A model generated the notes under the pieces. It was not told where the DNA came from and did not search any database. It saw only the letters and a program-made list of their open reading frames with translations. From the NCBI GenBank assembly GCA_964621645.1, contig CAZUMH010000118.1:1-8808 (forward strand): 8,808 bases of DNA, given 5' to 3'. The DNA comes from CAZUMH01 sp964621645. Lineage in GTDB: Bacteria; Zhuqueibacterota; QNDG01; JAGLOF01. Of this stretch, positions 1-6,597 are shown piece after piece. The number at the start of each line of letters is the position of its first letter. Within the stretch, counting starts at the first letter, position 1. The translations under genes and the position numbers were made by a program.

Positions 1-789
1 CAGGACGATAAGAAAAGGGGTCAGTGTTTCAAACTGTACCAAAGCCAGAAGCGAGGGAAGAACGGTTGCCAGCAGTGAACCTATGGTGGGAATAAAATTA
101 AAGATGAAAAGGAGAAAAGCCCAGAATTCAGCAAAATCAAGCCCGACCAAAGACATAATCAGATAACCGAGCACCGCCGTCAGCAGGCTGACCAGGGTCT
201 TGAGGCCGATATAGGTACGGATATCCTGATCGATCAAGGTGATAAGATCCATCAAGTCATTGTACTTTTTTTTCTCCGGGATCATAGACTTCAGCTTGCC
301 GGGGAAAAATTTCTGTTCTAAAAAAAGGAAGAAAATGTAGAGGATGATCAGTCCGGTCTTGCTCAGAAGATTGGTCAGGGCAGCGGCCGTCTGCGAGGCA
401 ATGCGGGAGAGATCAATATCCTTGAACAGCTCTTTCACATCGAGGCTTTCCTGGATATGCAGTGACTGCGTCAGGGAAGCGGTGACCCTCTGAAAATTAT
501 TTTCATACACCGGTATCGCCCTGACTACCTGAGAAATGTTGCTGGTTACCAGGCTGGTGACAAAAAAAAGCGCTCCCAGTATACTGCAAATGGAAATAAT
601 ATAGGAAACAGCTGACGGGATCCGAATCCGAAACAAATGAATGCGGCGTATGCTCACTGCCAGTATATTAATCAGATACCAGATGAAGACTGCCATGACC
701 AGCGGGATCAATATTTCCCGCGCGATGATCAGGAAATAGACTACCAGAAAAACCGTAATAGTTATGATGAATATATTAAGCGATTTCAT
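1..789 (-). CDS. AI-2E/PerM family permease, C-terminus cut off by window edge
   Basis: Reading the minus strand from the ATG at 789 gives 263 open codons to the window edge. A GAGGG Shine-Dalgarno (797-801) sits 7 nt before the ATG. The protein is very hydrophobic, with likely membrane segments near residues 5-24, 25-45, 60-82, 143-160, 195-217 and 222-250. Between segments 3 and 4 lies a soluble stretch (about 83-142), as is typical of the family. The segment FIFNFIPTIGSLLA (229-242) matches the conserved Pro/Gly motif of AI-2E family transporters. Family members are usually about 340-370 residues, so roughly 80-100 are missing. The family includes proposed autoinducer-2 exporters, but also proteins linked to Na+/H+ antiport and unknown substrates, so no substrate can be assigned. 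It lies 97 nt downstream of the barrel gene on the same strand, with a terminator-like palindrome between them. Confidence 0.85.
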   Translation of the reverse strand, partial: MKSLNIFIITITVFLVVYFLIIAREILIPLVMAVFIWYLINILAVSIRRIHLFRIRIPSAVSYIISICSILGALFFVTSLVTSNISQVVRAIPVYENNFQRVTASLTQSLHIQESLDVKELFKDIDLSRIASQTAAALTNLLSKTGLIILYIFFLFLEQKFFPGKLKSMIPEKKKYNDLMDLITLIDQDIRTYIGLKTLVSLLTAVLGYLIMSLVGLDFAEFWAFLLFIFNFIPTIGSLLATVLPSLLALVQFETLTPFLIVL

Positions 790-870
790 CCGCTGTCCCT
801 CAGATTGACGACTCTTTTGGATTTAAGAGAAATACGCTTCCGCCCTGATAAACAGCTCTTAAAAAGCGGA

Positions 871-898
871 TATCGTATCTGACCGGTCAGATACGATA
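871..898 (-). terminator. Perfect 28-bp palindrome over a stop codon; probable terminator
   Basis: The two 14-bp arms, TATCGTATCTGACC (871-884) and GGTCAGATACGATA (885-898), are perfect reverse complements with no spacer. On the minus strand the hairpin includes the last codons and the TGA stop (889-887) of the barrel gene. It is followed by TCCGC and then a run of five T (866-862). That fits an intrinsic or attenuating terminator between the barrel gene and the permease gene, although the T-run is short and offset by 5 nt. A perfect dyad could also be a protein-binding site, so the terminator reading is moderate. Confidence 0.5.
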
Positions 899-1693
899 GA
901 TAAGGGAGGCCATGCTGTGCACCCGATCGCCCACGCCTCCTTCCAGTTCCAACACGAAATCGTTGCTGAAAACAACCGCAATCCCGGCCAAATAGTTCCA
1001 GGCGTTCTTTTGGGCTAAGGTGACATCGTACGTTACATCTATCTCACCCAGCGTAGCCTCGGTAATTGTCATGGAACCCCGATGGTTTTCCTCCGCCTTT
1101 TCATACATGGCCCCCACCCAGAAGTTCCAGCCCTTCATCATGCGCCAGCCATCCATTGCTATACCGATCTTGGGAGTGAATATCCAGGCCTTGGCGCTGG
1201 ATTGACTCTCATTAAGCTTGGTGTTGGTGATGGTGGCGGTAAGAGTCCCGAAATAACGTTTGAATCCTGCCGCTACGGTGAGACCGCCGCCATAGACTAT
1301 TCCCGCGTAATCGATGACGATCTTTTCATTCATCAGTTCATAATCAACCTCGGTTTTCCCATTGATGGATCCCACGATGCCGAAGATATTCATGAAAGGT
1401 AACAGCCAGAGATCCGCCCTGAAATTGGTTTCAGTGGCCCGGTTCCTTATCGCTACATCATCCGGAATGGTCACACCGACCCCGGCAGCGGGAATATCAA
1501 GATAGGCTTCGATGAAATGAAAGGACTGATCCTGATGGAAGAGGTTAATCCCGAATCCGAACGGAGAGGGGAGATCCTTCCCTTCGGCAAGGGATTTCCA
1601 CAATGGGAATATTCCATGTGAGGTCTGGGCTATGCCTAATCCGCTTACAGCAAATATTCCGGTTACTATTCCTCTGAGCAGGAACCGTGTCAT
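887..1693 (-). CDS. Secreted protein, probable outer-membrane beta-barrel, unknown function
   Basis: This 268-residue protein starts at ATG 1693. AAGGAGG (1700-1706) lies 6 nt upstream of that ATG, whereas the in-frame GTG at 1696 would be only 3 nt away. Residues 1-22 form a signal peptide (basic start, hydrophobic core, GIA before Gln23). The mature part has short alternating polar/hydrophobic stretches rich in Gly and aromatic residues. Examples are the stretch around YGGGLTVAAGFKRYFGTLTA, the one around GWNFWVGAMYEKAE, and the C-terminal FVLELEGGVGDRV...LIYRI. This is the pattern of outer-membrane beta-strands. No helical membrane segments, enzyme motif or cysteine cluster is visible. I do not recognise a named family. 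A role as a pore or structural barrel is inference. It is divergent from the MEMO lipoprotein gene, across a 244-nt promoter region. Confidence 0.75.
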   Translation of the reverse strand: MTRFLLRGIVTGIFAVSGLGIAQTSHGIFPLWKSLAEGKDLPSPFGFGINLFHQDQSFHFIEAYLDIPAAGVGVTIPDDVAIRNRATETNFRADLWLLPFMNIFGIVGSINGKTEVDYELMNEKIVIDYAGIVYGGGLTVAAGFKRYFGTLTATITNTKLNESQSSAKAWIFTPKIGIAMDGWRMMKGWNFWVGAMYEKAEENHRGSMTITEATLGEIDVTYDVTLAQKNAWNYLAGIAVVFSNDFVLELEGGVGDRVHSMASLIYRI

Positions 1694-1937
1694 CACTCCC
1701 CTCCTTGTAAATATGGAAATCGGTAAACTGGTTAAATGTAGGCATCATATCCGTTATTGCAAAGTATTTTTTCTATTTTGTCTCGCAAAGAAAATACTGC
1801 CTGGAGGGAATACCGCGCTTTGTCTCCCAAATAAATTTTTCGTACCCGGAACGTTAAGACAGCAACGTGATTGATTTTTGACAAACAAATCATTACCTTC
1901 CTCTAAGCGGAAAAGAACCAAGCAATGAGGTCAATCG
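1694..1937. promoter_or_regulatory. Divergent intergenic region between barrel and MEMO genes
   Basis: These 244 nt separate two diverging genes and must hold promoters for both. The region is AT-rich in the middle. It contains an inverted repeat, AGTATTTT (1763-1770) and AAAATACT (1791-1798), separated by 20 nt, which could be an operator. On the minus strand a TATGAT hexamer (1749-1744) resembles a -10 box for the barrel gene, but I see no convincing -35 at 16-18 nt from it. The plus-strand promoter candidate is listed separately. I see no gene or RNA in this stretch. Confidence 0.5.
1878..1907 (+). promoter_or_regulatory. Candidate sigma-70 promoter for the MEMO lipoprotein gene
   Basis: A perfect -35 hexamer TTGACA (1878-1883) is followed after 18 nt by TCTAAG (1902-1907), which matches four of six positions of the -10 consensus. 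Transcription would begin near 1914, giving a short leader before the TGAGG ribosome site (1926-1930) and the ATG at 1938. The -10 is weak, so this is only a candidate. Confidence 0.35.
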
Positions 1938-3056
1938 ATGAAACGGATTCACTGTACTCAGGCCGTGCTTGTCCCTGTCTTTCTTATTTCTCTCCTCACC
2001 GGATGTTTCACTGAAAACAGCGGCTCCAATAAGGCACTCAGTGACGACTCGGTGCGCGGACTGGTCGATACCGTCGGCTTTGCCGTAACCCCCGCTCAAA
2101 TTGAGGCGGTGGTGAAGCTGAGTGAGGGATTGGAAGCTGATTCACTGGCCCGGGAGGATAAGCTTTACAGAAAACCCTGGATCGCGGGCATCTCTCCCCA
2201 CGATGATTATCTTTATGCGGGCCAGGTATATGTGCATATTATGCGCAATCTGACGGCAAAACGGGTTATCCTTTTCGGGGTGGCCCACAAGGCCTGGAAA
2301 TGGAAGGTGGATAACAAACTTATATTTGATAATTTCAAGGCCTGGCGCGGACCATACGGACCTGTTCCCGTCTCTGATATCAGAGAAAGGATTATCCGGC
2401 AGCTGCCGCAAGACTATTACCTGGTTTCCAATACGTATCAGGGAGAGGAACACTCTCTGGAGGCTCTCATCCCCTTTCTCCAATATTACAACCGCCGGGT
2501 GGAAATCGTCCCTATTCTCATCCCTTATATGCAATGGGGGCGGATGGATTCACTGGCAACCGCCTTCTCTCAGGCGATGGATAAGATCATTACCGAAAAT
2601 CACTGGGAACCGGGGAAAGATATCGCAGTCCTTATCTCCACTGACTGCTGTCATTACGGTGATCAGGACTGGGGCGGCAGCAACTACGCTCCCTTCGGGT
2701 GCGACCTGGCCGGATATCAGCAAGCGGTTGCCAGGGAATATGACATCATTGACAGCTACCTGACCGGACCGATCCAGCCGGAACGGCTGGAAAAGATGCT
2801 TTACCGGCTGGTCGACAAGAATGATGTGCATCAATACAAGATCACCTGGTGCGGCCGCTTTTCGGTTCCCTTCGGTCTCGACTTTTTATTTCAACTGACC
2901 AGAAAAGAGCACATTCCGCCTCTGCGGGGCCATCTCCTGCGCTGTGACAACAGCGTATCCCTCGGTGAATTGCCGGTGAAAAGTCTGGGACTTGGACAGA
3001 CCGCGGTCAGCAATCTGCACCATTGGGTCGGGTACGTGGCCATGGGGTACAGATAA
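1938..3056 (+). CDS. amrB: MEMO-family lipoprotein (AmmeMemoRadiSam system protein B family)
   Basis: This 372-residue protein starts at ATG 1938, 7 nt after TGAGG. It opens with a lipoprotein signal: basic start, hydrophobic core, and lipobox L20-T21-G22-C23. Phe24 rather than Asp follows the Cys, so retention at the inner membrane is not indicated. The rest aligns by eye with the MEMO family: SPHDDYLYAG (86-95), FGVAHKAW (113-120), EEHSLEALIPFLQ (170-182), STDCCHYGD (234-242) and TWCGR (303-307). His88, His117, His239 and Cys305 line up with His49, His81, His192 and Cys244 of human MEMO1, where His49, His81 and Cys244 are reported metal ligands, so the site looks intact. The family fold resembles extradiol dioxygenases, but its reaction is not settled. 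No AMMECR1 or radical-SAM partner is adjacent. It is followed after 136 nt by the exported C69 peptidase gene, possibly one operon. Confidence 0.88.
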   Translation: MKRIHCTQAVLVPVFLISLLTGCFTENSGSNKALSDDSVRGLVDTVGFAVTPAQIEAVVKLSEGLEADSLAREDKLYRKPWIAGISPHDDYLYAGQVYVHIMRNLTAKRVILFGVAHKAWKWKVDNKLIFDNFKAWRGPYGPVPVSDIRERIIRQLPQDYYLVSNTYQGEEHSLEALIPFLQYYNRRVEIVPILIPYMQWGRMDSLATAFSQAMDKIITENHWEPGKDIAVLISTDCCHYGDQDWGGSNYAPFGCDLAGYQQAVAREYDIIDSYLTGPIQPERLEKMLYRLVDKNDVHQYKITWCGRFSVPFGLDFLFQLTRKEHIPPLRGHLLRCDNSVSLGELPVKSLGLGQTAVSNLHHWVGYVAMGYR

Positions 3057-3116
3057 TATTTCGGCTGTGCGCAAGCATCGTCACGTGGATTACGGTGAAC
3101 CAGAAGGAATTCACCC

Positions 3117-3176
3117 ATGAATGATTCCCTGATGGTGAGACCTGAGAGCGCCTCCGAGTGCTCCCTTTTCCCTTAA
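3117..3176 (+). CDS. Possible 19-residue small ORF between MEMO and peptidase genes
   Basis: An ATG at 3117 begins 19 codons ending in TAA (3174-3176). It is preceded by AGAAGGA (3102-3108) with an 8-nt gap, a good ribosome site. The predicted peptide starts MNDSLMV and ends SECSLFP, with one cysteine and no membrane segment. It ends just 5 nt before the GGAGG of the C69 peptidase gene, so its translation could influence that start, as a leader peptide would. An ORF this short with an acceptable ribosome site occurs by chance fairly often. Confidence 0.2.
   Translation: MNDSLMVRPESASECSLFP
3151..3172 (+). terminator. Weak hairpin in the MEMO-peptidase gap
   Basis: GAGCGC and GTGCTC flank the loop CTCCGA. 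They form a 6-bp stem if one G-U pair is allowed, followed by CCTTTTCCCTT. The T-run is interrupted by cytosines, so this is at best a partial terminator or attenuator between the MEMO and peptidase genes. The rest of the 136-nt gap holds no other clear signal apart from the possible small ORF. Confidence 0.2.
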
Positions 3177-3192
3177 CTTTTGGAGGATAATG

Positions 3193-4803
3193 ATGAGAAA
3201 CAAATACCTATCTCTAGTGCTGCTCTGCGGTATCTCGCTGTTTCTGACCGCAGCACGGGCCGCGGCATGCACCAACATCCTGGTAAGCAAAGGAGCCAGC
3301 AAGGACGGTTCGGTCATGATCACCTATTCCTGCGACGGAGAATTTCTGCCCCATTTAACCTTTACCGCTGCCAAGGATCACGCCAAAGACGAGTTCGTCG
3401 AAATCAGAATGCGGGACGGCAGTGTGATCAAGATTCCGCAAGTGGCCCATACTTTTGCCGTTGTCGGCCTTATGAATGAATTTCAGCTTACCATTGGTGA
3501 AACAACGACGACCGGCCGGGAAGAATTGCGTGATCCCGAAGGGGCGCTTCATTACTGGACCTTGATGAGTCTGGCCCTGCAGCGGGCTAAAAACGCCCGA
3601 GAGGCGATAAAAGTCATGACCGATTTAGTACAAAAGTATGGATACGCCAGTACCGCCGAAGCCTTTTCCATTGCGGATCCCCAGGAAGCATGGATCCTGG
3701 AAATGATCGGAAAAGGTCCCGGCGGCAAAGGGGCCATCTGGGTCGCCAGAAAAATTCCGGATGGGTATGTCTCCTGCCACGCTAACCTTTCCCGTATCGG
3801 TGAATTTCCTCTCAATGATCCGGATAATTGCCTCTATTCCAAAGACATTATAAAATTTGCCGTTAAAAAAGGATATTATGATCCCAAATCAGGCGAACCT
3901 TTCCGTTTCAATCTGGCGTACTGCCCCCCCAGTCCCGAATCTGTCCGCTACTGTTCAGCCCGTGTCTGGAGTATCCTGCGGCGCTGCGCCCCTTCCCTTA
4001 ATTTATCCCCGGACTTCCATCGAGGAGTGCAGGGCGCCGATCCCTATCCCCTCTGGGTAAAACCGGACAAGAAACTTTCGGTTGCTGATGTAATGGCCCT
4101 CATGCGTGATCATTATGAAGGCACCGAGTTTGATATGACCAAAGGAGTTGATGCCGGTCCTTTCGGATCACCGAATCGCTGGAGACCCATTGACTGGGAA
4201 GTGGACAGTGTAACATACGCCTGGGAAAGACCTATTTCTACCCAGCAGACCGGATTTTCCTTTGTCTCCCAGTCCCGTTCCTGGCTGCCGGATGCCATCG
4301 GCGGAGTTTACTGGTACGGCATGGATGACACCTATTCGACCTGTTACATTCCGCTCTATTGCGGCATCAACGAGGTCCCCAATTCATTCACCGTCGGCGA
4401 TATCAGACATTTTTCCTGGGATTCAGCCTGGTGGGTGTTCAACTTCGTGGCCAATTTCGCCAATTTGAAGTATTCCTACATGATACAGGATATCCAGGAA
4501 GTCCAGCAGGAGCTGGAAGGCAAAGCGCTGACCATGCAGCAGGTAATTGATAAAACAGCTGTTGAACTGAGTAAAACGAACGCCGATTTGCTGACGGACT
4601 ACCTGACAAACTACTGTGTCGCAAACGGTGAGAATGTCGTCAAACGCTGGCGTGAATTGGGAGAATTTCTTATCACCAAATACAATGACGGGTATGTCAA
4701 GGATGAGCGGGGGCGCCCCCAGTCCGTGGGCTATCCGGAGTCATGGCTCAGGGACGTGCAAAAACTGCGGGGAGACCATTTCCGCCTACCAACCTGGAAG
4801 TGA
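3193..4803 (+). CDS. Exported C69-family dipeptidase (Ntn hydrolase)
   Basis: I start at ATG 3193 (536 residues) because GGAGG (3182-3186) is 6 nt upstream; the ATG at 3190 would be only 3 nt away. Residues 1-25 form a signal peptide ending A23-A24-A25. Cys26 follows at once and begins the family signature CTNILVSKGASKDGS (26-40). In peptidase family C69 (PepD type, Ntn-hydrolase fold) this cysteine is the catalytic N-terminal nucleophile, so signal peptide cleavage would itself make the active enzyme. Further family blocks are IPQVAHTF, MNEFQLTIGETT, FSIADPQEAWILEMIGKGPG and ARKIPDGYVSCHAN, and a C-terminal part ending near a helical stretch rich in Glu/Gln/Leu. The length suits the longer secreted members of the family. 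The likely role is cleaving dipeptides in the periplasm or outside the cell. A weak lipobox reading of A23-A25 before Cys26 is an alternative. Confidence 0.9.
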   Translation: MRNKYLSLVLLCGISLFLTAARAAACTNILVSKGASKDGSVMITYSCDGEFLPHLTFTAAKDHAKDEFVEIRMRDGSVIKIPQVAHTFAVVGLMNEFQLTIGETTTTGREELRDPEGALHYWTLMSLALQRAKNAREAIKVMTDLVQKYGYASTAEAFSIADPQEAWILEMIGKGPGGKGAIWVARKIPDGYVSCHANLSRIGEFPLNDPDNCLYSKDIIKFAVKKGYYDPKSGEPFRFNLAYCPPSPESVRYCSARVWSILRRCAPSLNLSPDFHRGVQGADPYPLWVKPDKKLSVADVMALMRDHYEGTEFDMTKGVDAGPFGSPNRWRPIDWEVDSVTYAWERPISTQQTGFSFVSQSRSWLPDAIGGVYWYGMDDTYSTCYIPLYCGINEVPNSFTVGDIRHFSWDSAWWVFNFVANFANLKYSYMIQDIQEVQQELEGKALTMQQVIDKTAVELSKTNADLLTDYLTNYCVANGENVVKRWRELGEFLITKYNDGYVKDERGRPQSVGYPESWLRDVQKLRGDHFRLPTWK

Positions 4804-4816
4804 CAGCATAATATAA

Positions 4817-4854
4817 TTCCGGCCCCTGCGGATTTCTTAAAACAGGGGCCGGAA
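4817..4854. terminator. Strong hairpin between convergent genes
   Basis: TTCCGGCCCCTG (4817-4828) and CAGGGGCCGGAA (4843-4854) form a perfect 12-bp GC-rich stem with a 14-nt loop. It starts 13 nt after the stop of the C69 peptidase gene and lies 36 nt past the stop of the DsrE-like gene on the other strand. The following sequence is ATTTCA on the plus strand and an AT-rich stretch (ATTATATTATG) on the minus strand. Neither is a long T-run, but the position suggests a bidirectional terminator. Confidence 0.7.
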
Positions 4855-4890
4855 ATTTCACACTAACAAAATGCTGTTTTTTCATCGCCT

Positions 4891-5262
4891 CTAATAATTC
4901 AGGATAGCATCCGCCTCAAGACAAGCCTGCACCACCACGCCGGCCTTGACCAGCTTGGCCTGTTCAATCAGCATATCAGCGGTTATCTTGCGCTCTTCCA
5001 GACAGGGAACGCAAACGTACATTGCTCCGCCGAATTCAAAGAAATTCTTCATATGAGTTTCGAGAGGATCCAGGCCGGGAACAAAAATGTGTTCATAGAT
5101 TCCCTTCTTGGCGGTTGTCACTCCGGTACCCTGCAGCACAATGCTCACTTCGACATCCATGGCCAGGGCGGCGTTTGCGACCACATAGGGCAATATGACC
5201 CGTTCCTGATCTTCGGCTCCGTGAGTAATAAAGATTACCATGCTTTCTTTCTTATCGGACAT
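4891..5262 (-). CDS. DsrE-family small protein
   Basis: This 123-residue soluble protein starts at ATG 5262 with AGGAGG 5 nt upstream. It reads as a DsrE/DsrF-like alpha/beta fold. A first strand (MVIFITHG, 8-15) is followed by a helix of small residues (VVANAALAMD, 27-36), a second strand (VSIVLQGTGV, 39-48), and MYVCVPCLEERKI (81-93) with Cys84 and Cys87. The C-terminus has VVVQACLEAD (109-118) with Cys114. Cysteines in the position of Cys84/Cys87 are typical of family members that carry or transfer sulfane sulfur, as in DsrEFH and Tus systems. It is the last gene of the Hdr operon, 60 nt after the HdrB stop. A role in bringing a persulfide or thiol substrate to the Hdr complex is inference. 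Some DsrE-fold proteins have no known sulfur function. Confidence 0.78.
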   Translation of the reverse strand: MSDKKESMVIFITHGAEDQERVILPYVVANAALAMDVEVSIVLQGTGVTTAKKGIYEHIFVPGLDPLETHMKNFFEFGGAMYVCVPCLEERKITADMLIEQAKLVKAGVVVQACLEADAILNY

Positions 5263-5322
5263 TCTTCCCTCCTCTTTGGAAATGAACCGTATGATGGTAC
5301 CGTGCGACCCTGAAGTGTTCTA

Positions 5323-6276
5323 TTATAGAGACGCAGCAAGATAGGTGGCAATATCCTTTATTTCAAGCCTTGATCCTGCCGTCCGGCTCAGGACCGCCAT
5401 ACAGATAGGACACATCGTTACTGCTTTGGAACCGCGGGCCGTGAGCTGATCCACCCGTTTTGAGGCAATCTCATGAGCCTTGCCGGGGAAGAGCGATTCC
5501 AGGGGGCCTCCGCAGCAGAGGGTCAGACGGCCCGACAACTCCGGCTCATACAGCCTGGCGCCGGCCCGTTTCAGCAGTTCCCGGGGTTCATCGATGATCT
5601 GTTCATATCTGGCATACACGCAGGAATCATGAACCGCAAGATCCAGATCCAGTTTGGTGCTGAAATCAATTCCTTTCTCAACCAGCACTTCAAGATAATT
5701 GACCACTTCTATATTGTAATCCTCGATAATGGACGGAAATACATGGCGCAGGATATGAGTCGTGTGGGGATCAACAGTGATGATCCGTTTGACTCCATTC
5801 TTCTTGAAAACTTGATAGACAAATCTGACATGGTCTCGGAAAATATCATCAATCCCCTCATCATAAAGGAGCACTCCGGAATAGAGGTCTTCTTCGTACA
5901 GGTAGCCGAATGAAACTCCTGCCTTTAACAGCAGTGTAGCGGCATTTCGGATGATAGTATTATAGGCCTTTCGATCCGAGGGTTTGGCAAATCCCATGAA
6001 CCAGGAAAGGTTGATAAACCTGTTCAGCCAGCGTCCAAGACCGAAGAATTTTGTTATCCAGGAGTTCTCGAATTTTGACATCCAGAAAGTCATGCTGTTG
6101 ATGGAAGGAATCAGCTGATAAAGCTGGCCGGTATAGATCACTGTCTCTCCGCCCCGGGGCAGGTTCAATCCCCTGGCCCAGGCAGTCAATTTACGTTTCG
6201 AGAGGGGAATCACCCCTCTGCGGATTTGCACGTTATCGGCGAGTATTCCAAGTACATATTTGGTCGGCAACGCCAT
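5323..6276 (-). CDS. hdrB: HdrB-like CCG-domain protein with degenerate N-terminal half
   Basis: This 317-residue protein starts at ATG 6276, with AGGAG 7 nt upstream inside the end of the HdrC gene. In HdrB, two CCG domains bind noncubane [4Fe-4S] clusters that split the CoM-S-S-CoB disulfide. Here the C-terminal domain is canonical: Cys219, Cys254-Cys255, then Cys289 and Cys292, spaced CX34CCX33CX2C. The N-terminal half still resembles a CCG domain, but its cysteine positions are replaced: VIYTGQ (46-51) where a PGC-type motif is expected, DLYSG (130-134) for CCG, and VDPHTTH (168-174) for CPxC. There is no cysteine at all before residue 219. One cluster at most can therefore be bound by CCG, as in the single-CCG subunits of the DsrK/TmcB type. 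It is coupled to HdrC by a 3-nt gap and is probably the catalytic subunit. Its substrate is unknown. Confidence 0.85.
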   Translation of the reverse strand: MALPTKYVLGILADNVQIRRGVIPLSKRKLTAWARGLNLPRGGETVIYTGQLYQLIPSINSMTFWMSKFENSWITKFFGLGRWLNRFINLSWFMGFAKPSDRKAYNTIIRNAATLLLKAGVSFGYLYEEDLYSGVLLYDEGIDDIFRDHVRFVYQVFKKNGVKRIITVDPHTTHILRHVFPSIIEDYNIEVVNYLEVLVEKGIDFSTKLDLDLAVHDSCVYARYEQIIDEPRELLKRAGARLYEPELSGRLTLCCGGPLESLFPGKAHEIASKRVDQLTARGSKAVTMCPICMAVLSRTAGSRLEIKDIATYLAASL

Positions 6277-6279
6277 AAT

Positions 6280-6597
6280 TTAACTCCTCGACAGACCATA
6301 TAATTCCCGGTTGAAATAGGCTCGCAGCGCCCTCACGTTGGCAGTGATATCAACGCCGCCGGGACAGTTGTCTTCACACATTTTACAAAGCAGGCAAGAG
6401 AATATGTTTGTAGTGCTCTCCCTTACTTTCTCCTCCGCTCCCATGAGCACGAACCGAAACAGGTGCCGCGGCAGCAAATTGATCTCCATGGGACACAGAG
6501 CCGTGCAGGTACCGCAATTGATACAAGCGGAAGCATTGAACCCTTCATCAAGTTTCATGCTTTCCACGAACTCAGGATTAACTCGTATCATACTCAT
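6280..6597 (-). CDS. hdrC: HdrC-like double [4Fe-4S] ferredoxin subunit
   Basis: This 105-residue protein carries two ferredoxin motifs, C25-x2-C28-x2-C31-x3-C35-P and C68-x2-C71-x2-C74-x3-C78-P. This is the arrangement of HdrC, which wires electrons from HdrA to HdrB. It has no membrane segment and no fused HdrE part, so the complex appears soluble. The first ATG (6597) overlaps the stop of the winged-helix gene as ATGA, which favours translational coupling. A second ATG at 6591 has AAGGA 6 nt upstream and would give 103 residues, so the start is uncertain by two codons. Only 3 nt separate its TAA from the HdrB start. Confidence 0.9.
   Translation of the reverse strand: MSMIRVNPEFVESMKLDEGFNASACINCGTCTALCPMEINLLPRHLFRFVLMGAEEKVRESTTNIFSCLLCKMCEDNCPGGVDITANVRALRAYFNRELYGLSRS

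Noticed and set aside
637..882. 81-codon plus-strand ORF
   Set aside because: It lies largely antisense to the start of the AI-2E permease gene, is rich in charged and Tyr/Asp residues with no domain pattern, and has no good ribosome site.
1082..1402. 106-codon plus-strand ORF
   Set aside because: It is antisense to the barrel gene, which has a signal peptide and strong ribosome site; the antisense product shows no coherent domain.
1691..1696. GTG 1696 as start of the barrel gene
   Set aside because: It is only 3 nt from the AAGGAGG site, whereas ATG 1693 is at a normal 6 nt; the same logic moves the wHTH start from GTG 6839 to ATG 6836.
1763..1798. AGTATTTT/AAAATACT inverted repeat as a terminator
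   Set aside because: It lies in a divergent promoter region with no gene ending there; the arms are AT-rich with a 20-nt loop, so an operator is more plausible than a terminator, and chance is not excluded.
2142..2534. 130-codon minus-strand ORF
   Set aside because: It is antisense to the MEMO gene, which keeps all family motifs on the plus strand.
5283..5315. Short ACGGT repeats around a GGTACC site between dsrE and hdrB
   Set aside because: The repeats are 5-6 bp, imperfect and expected by chance; no stem with a T-run is formed.
5473..5913. 146-codon plus-strand ORF
   Set aside because: It is antisense to hdrB, whose CX34CCX33CX2C motif proves the minus strand codes here.
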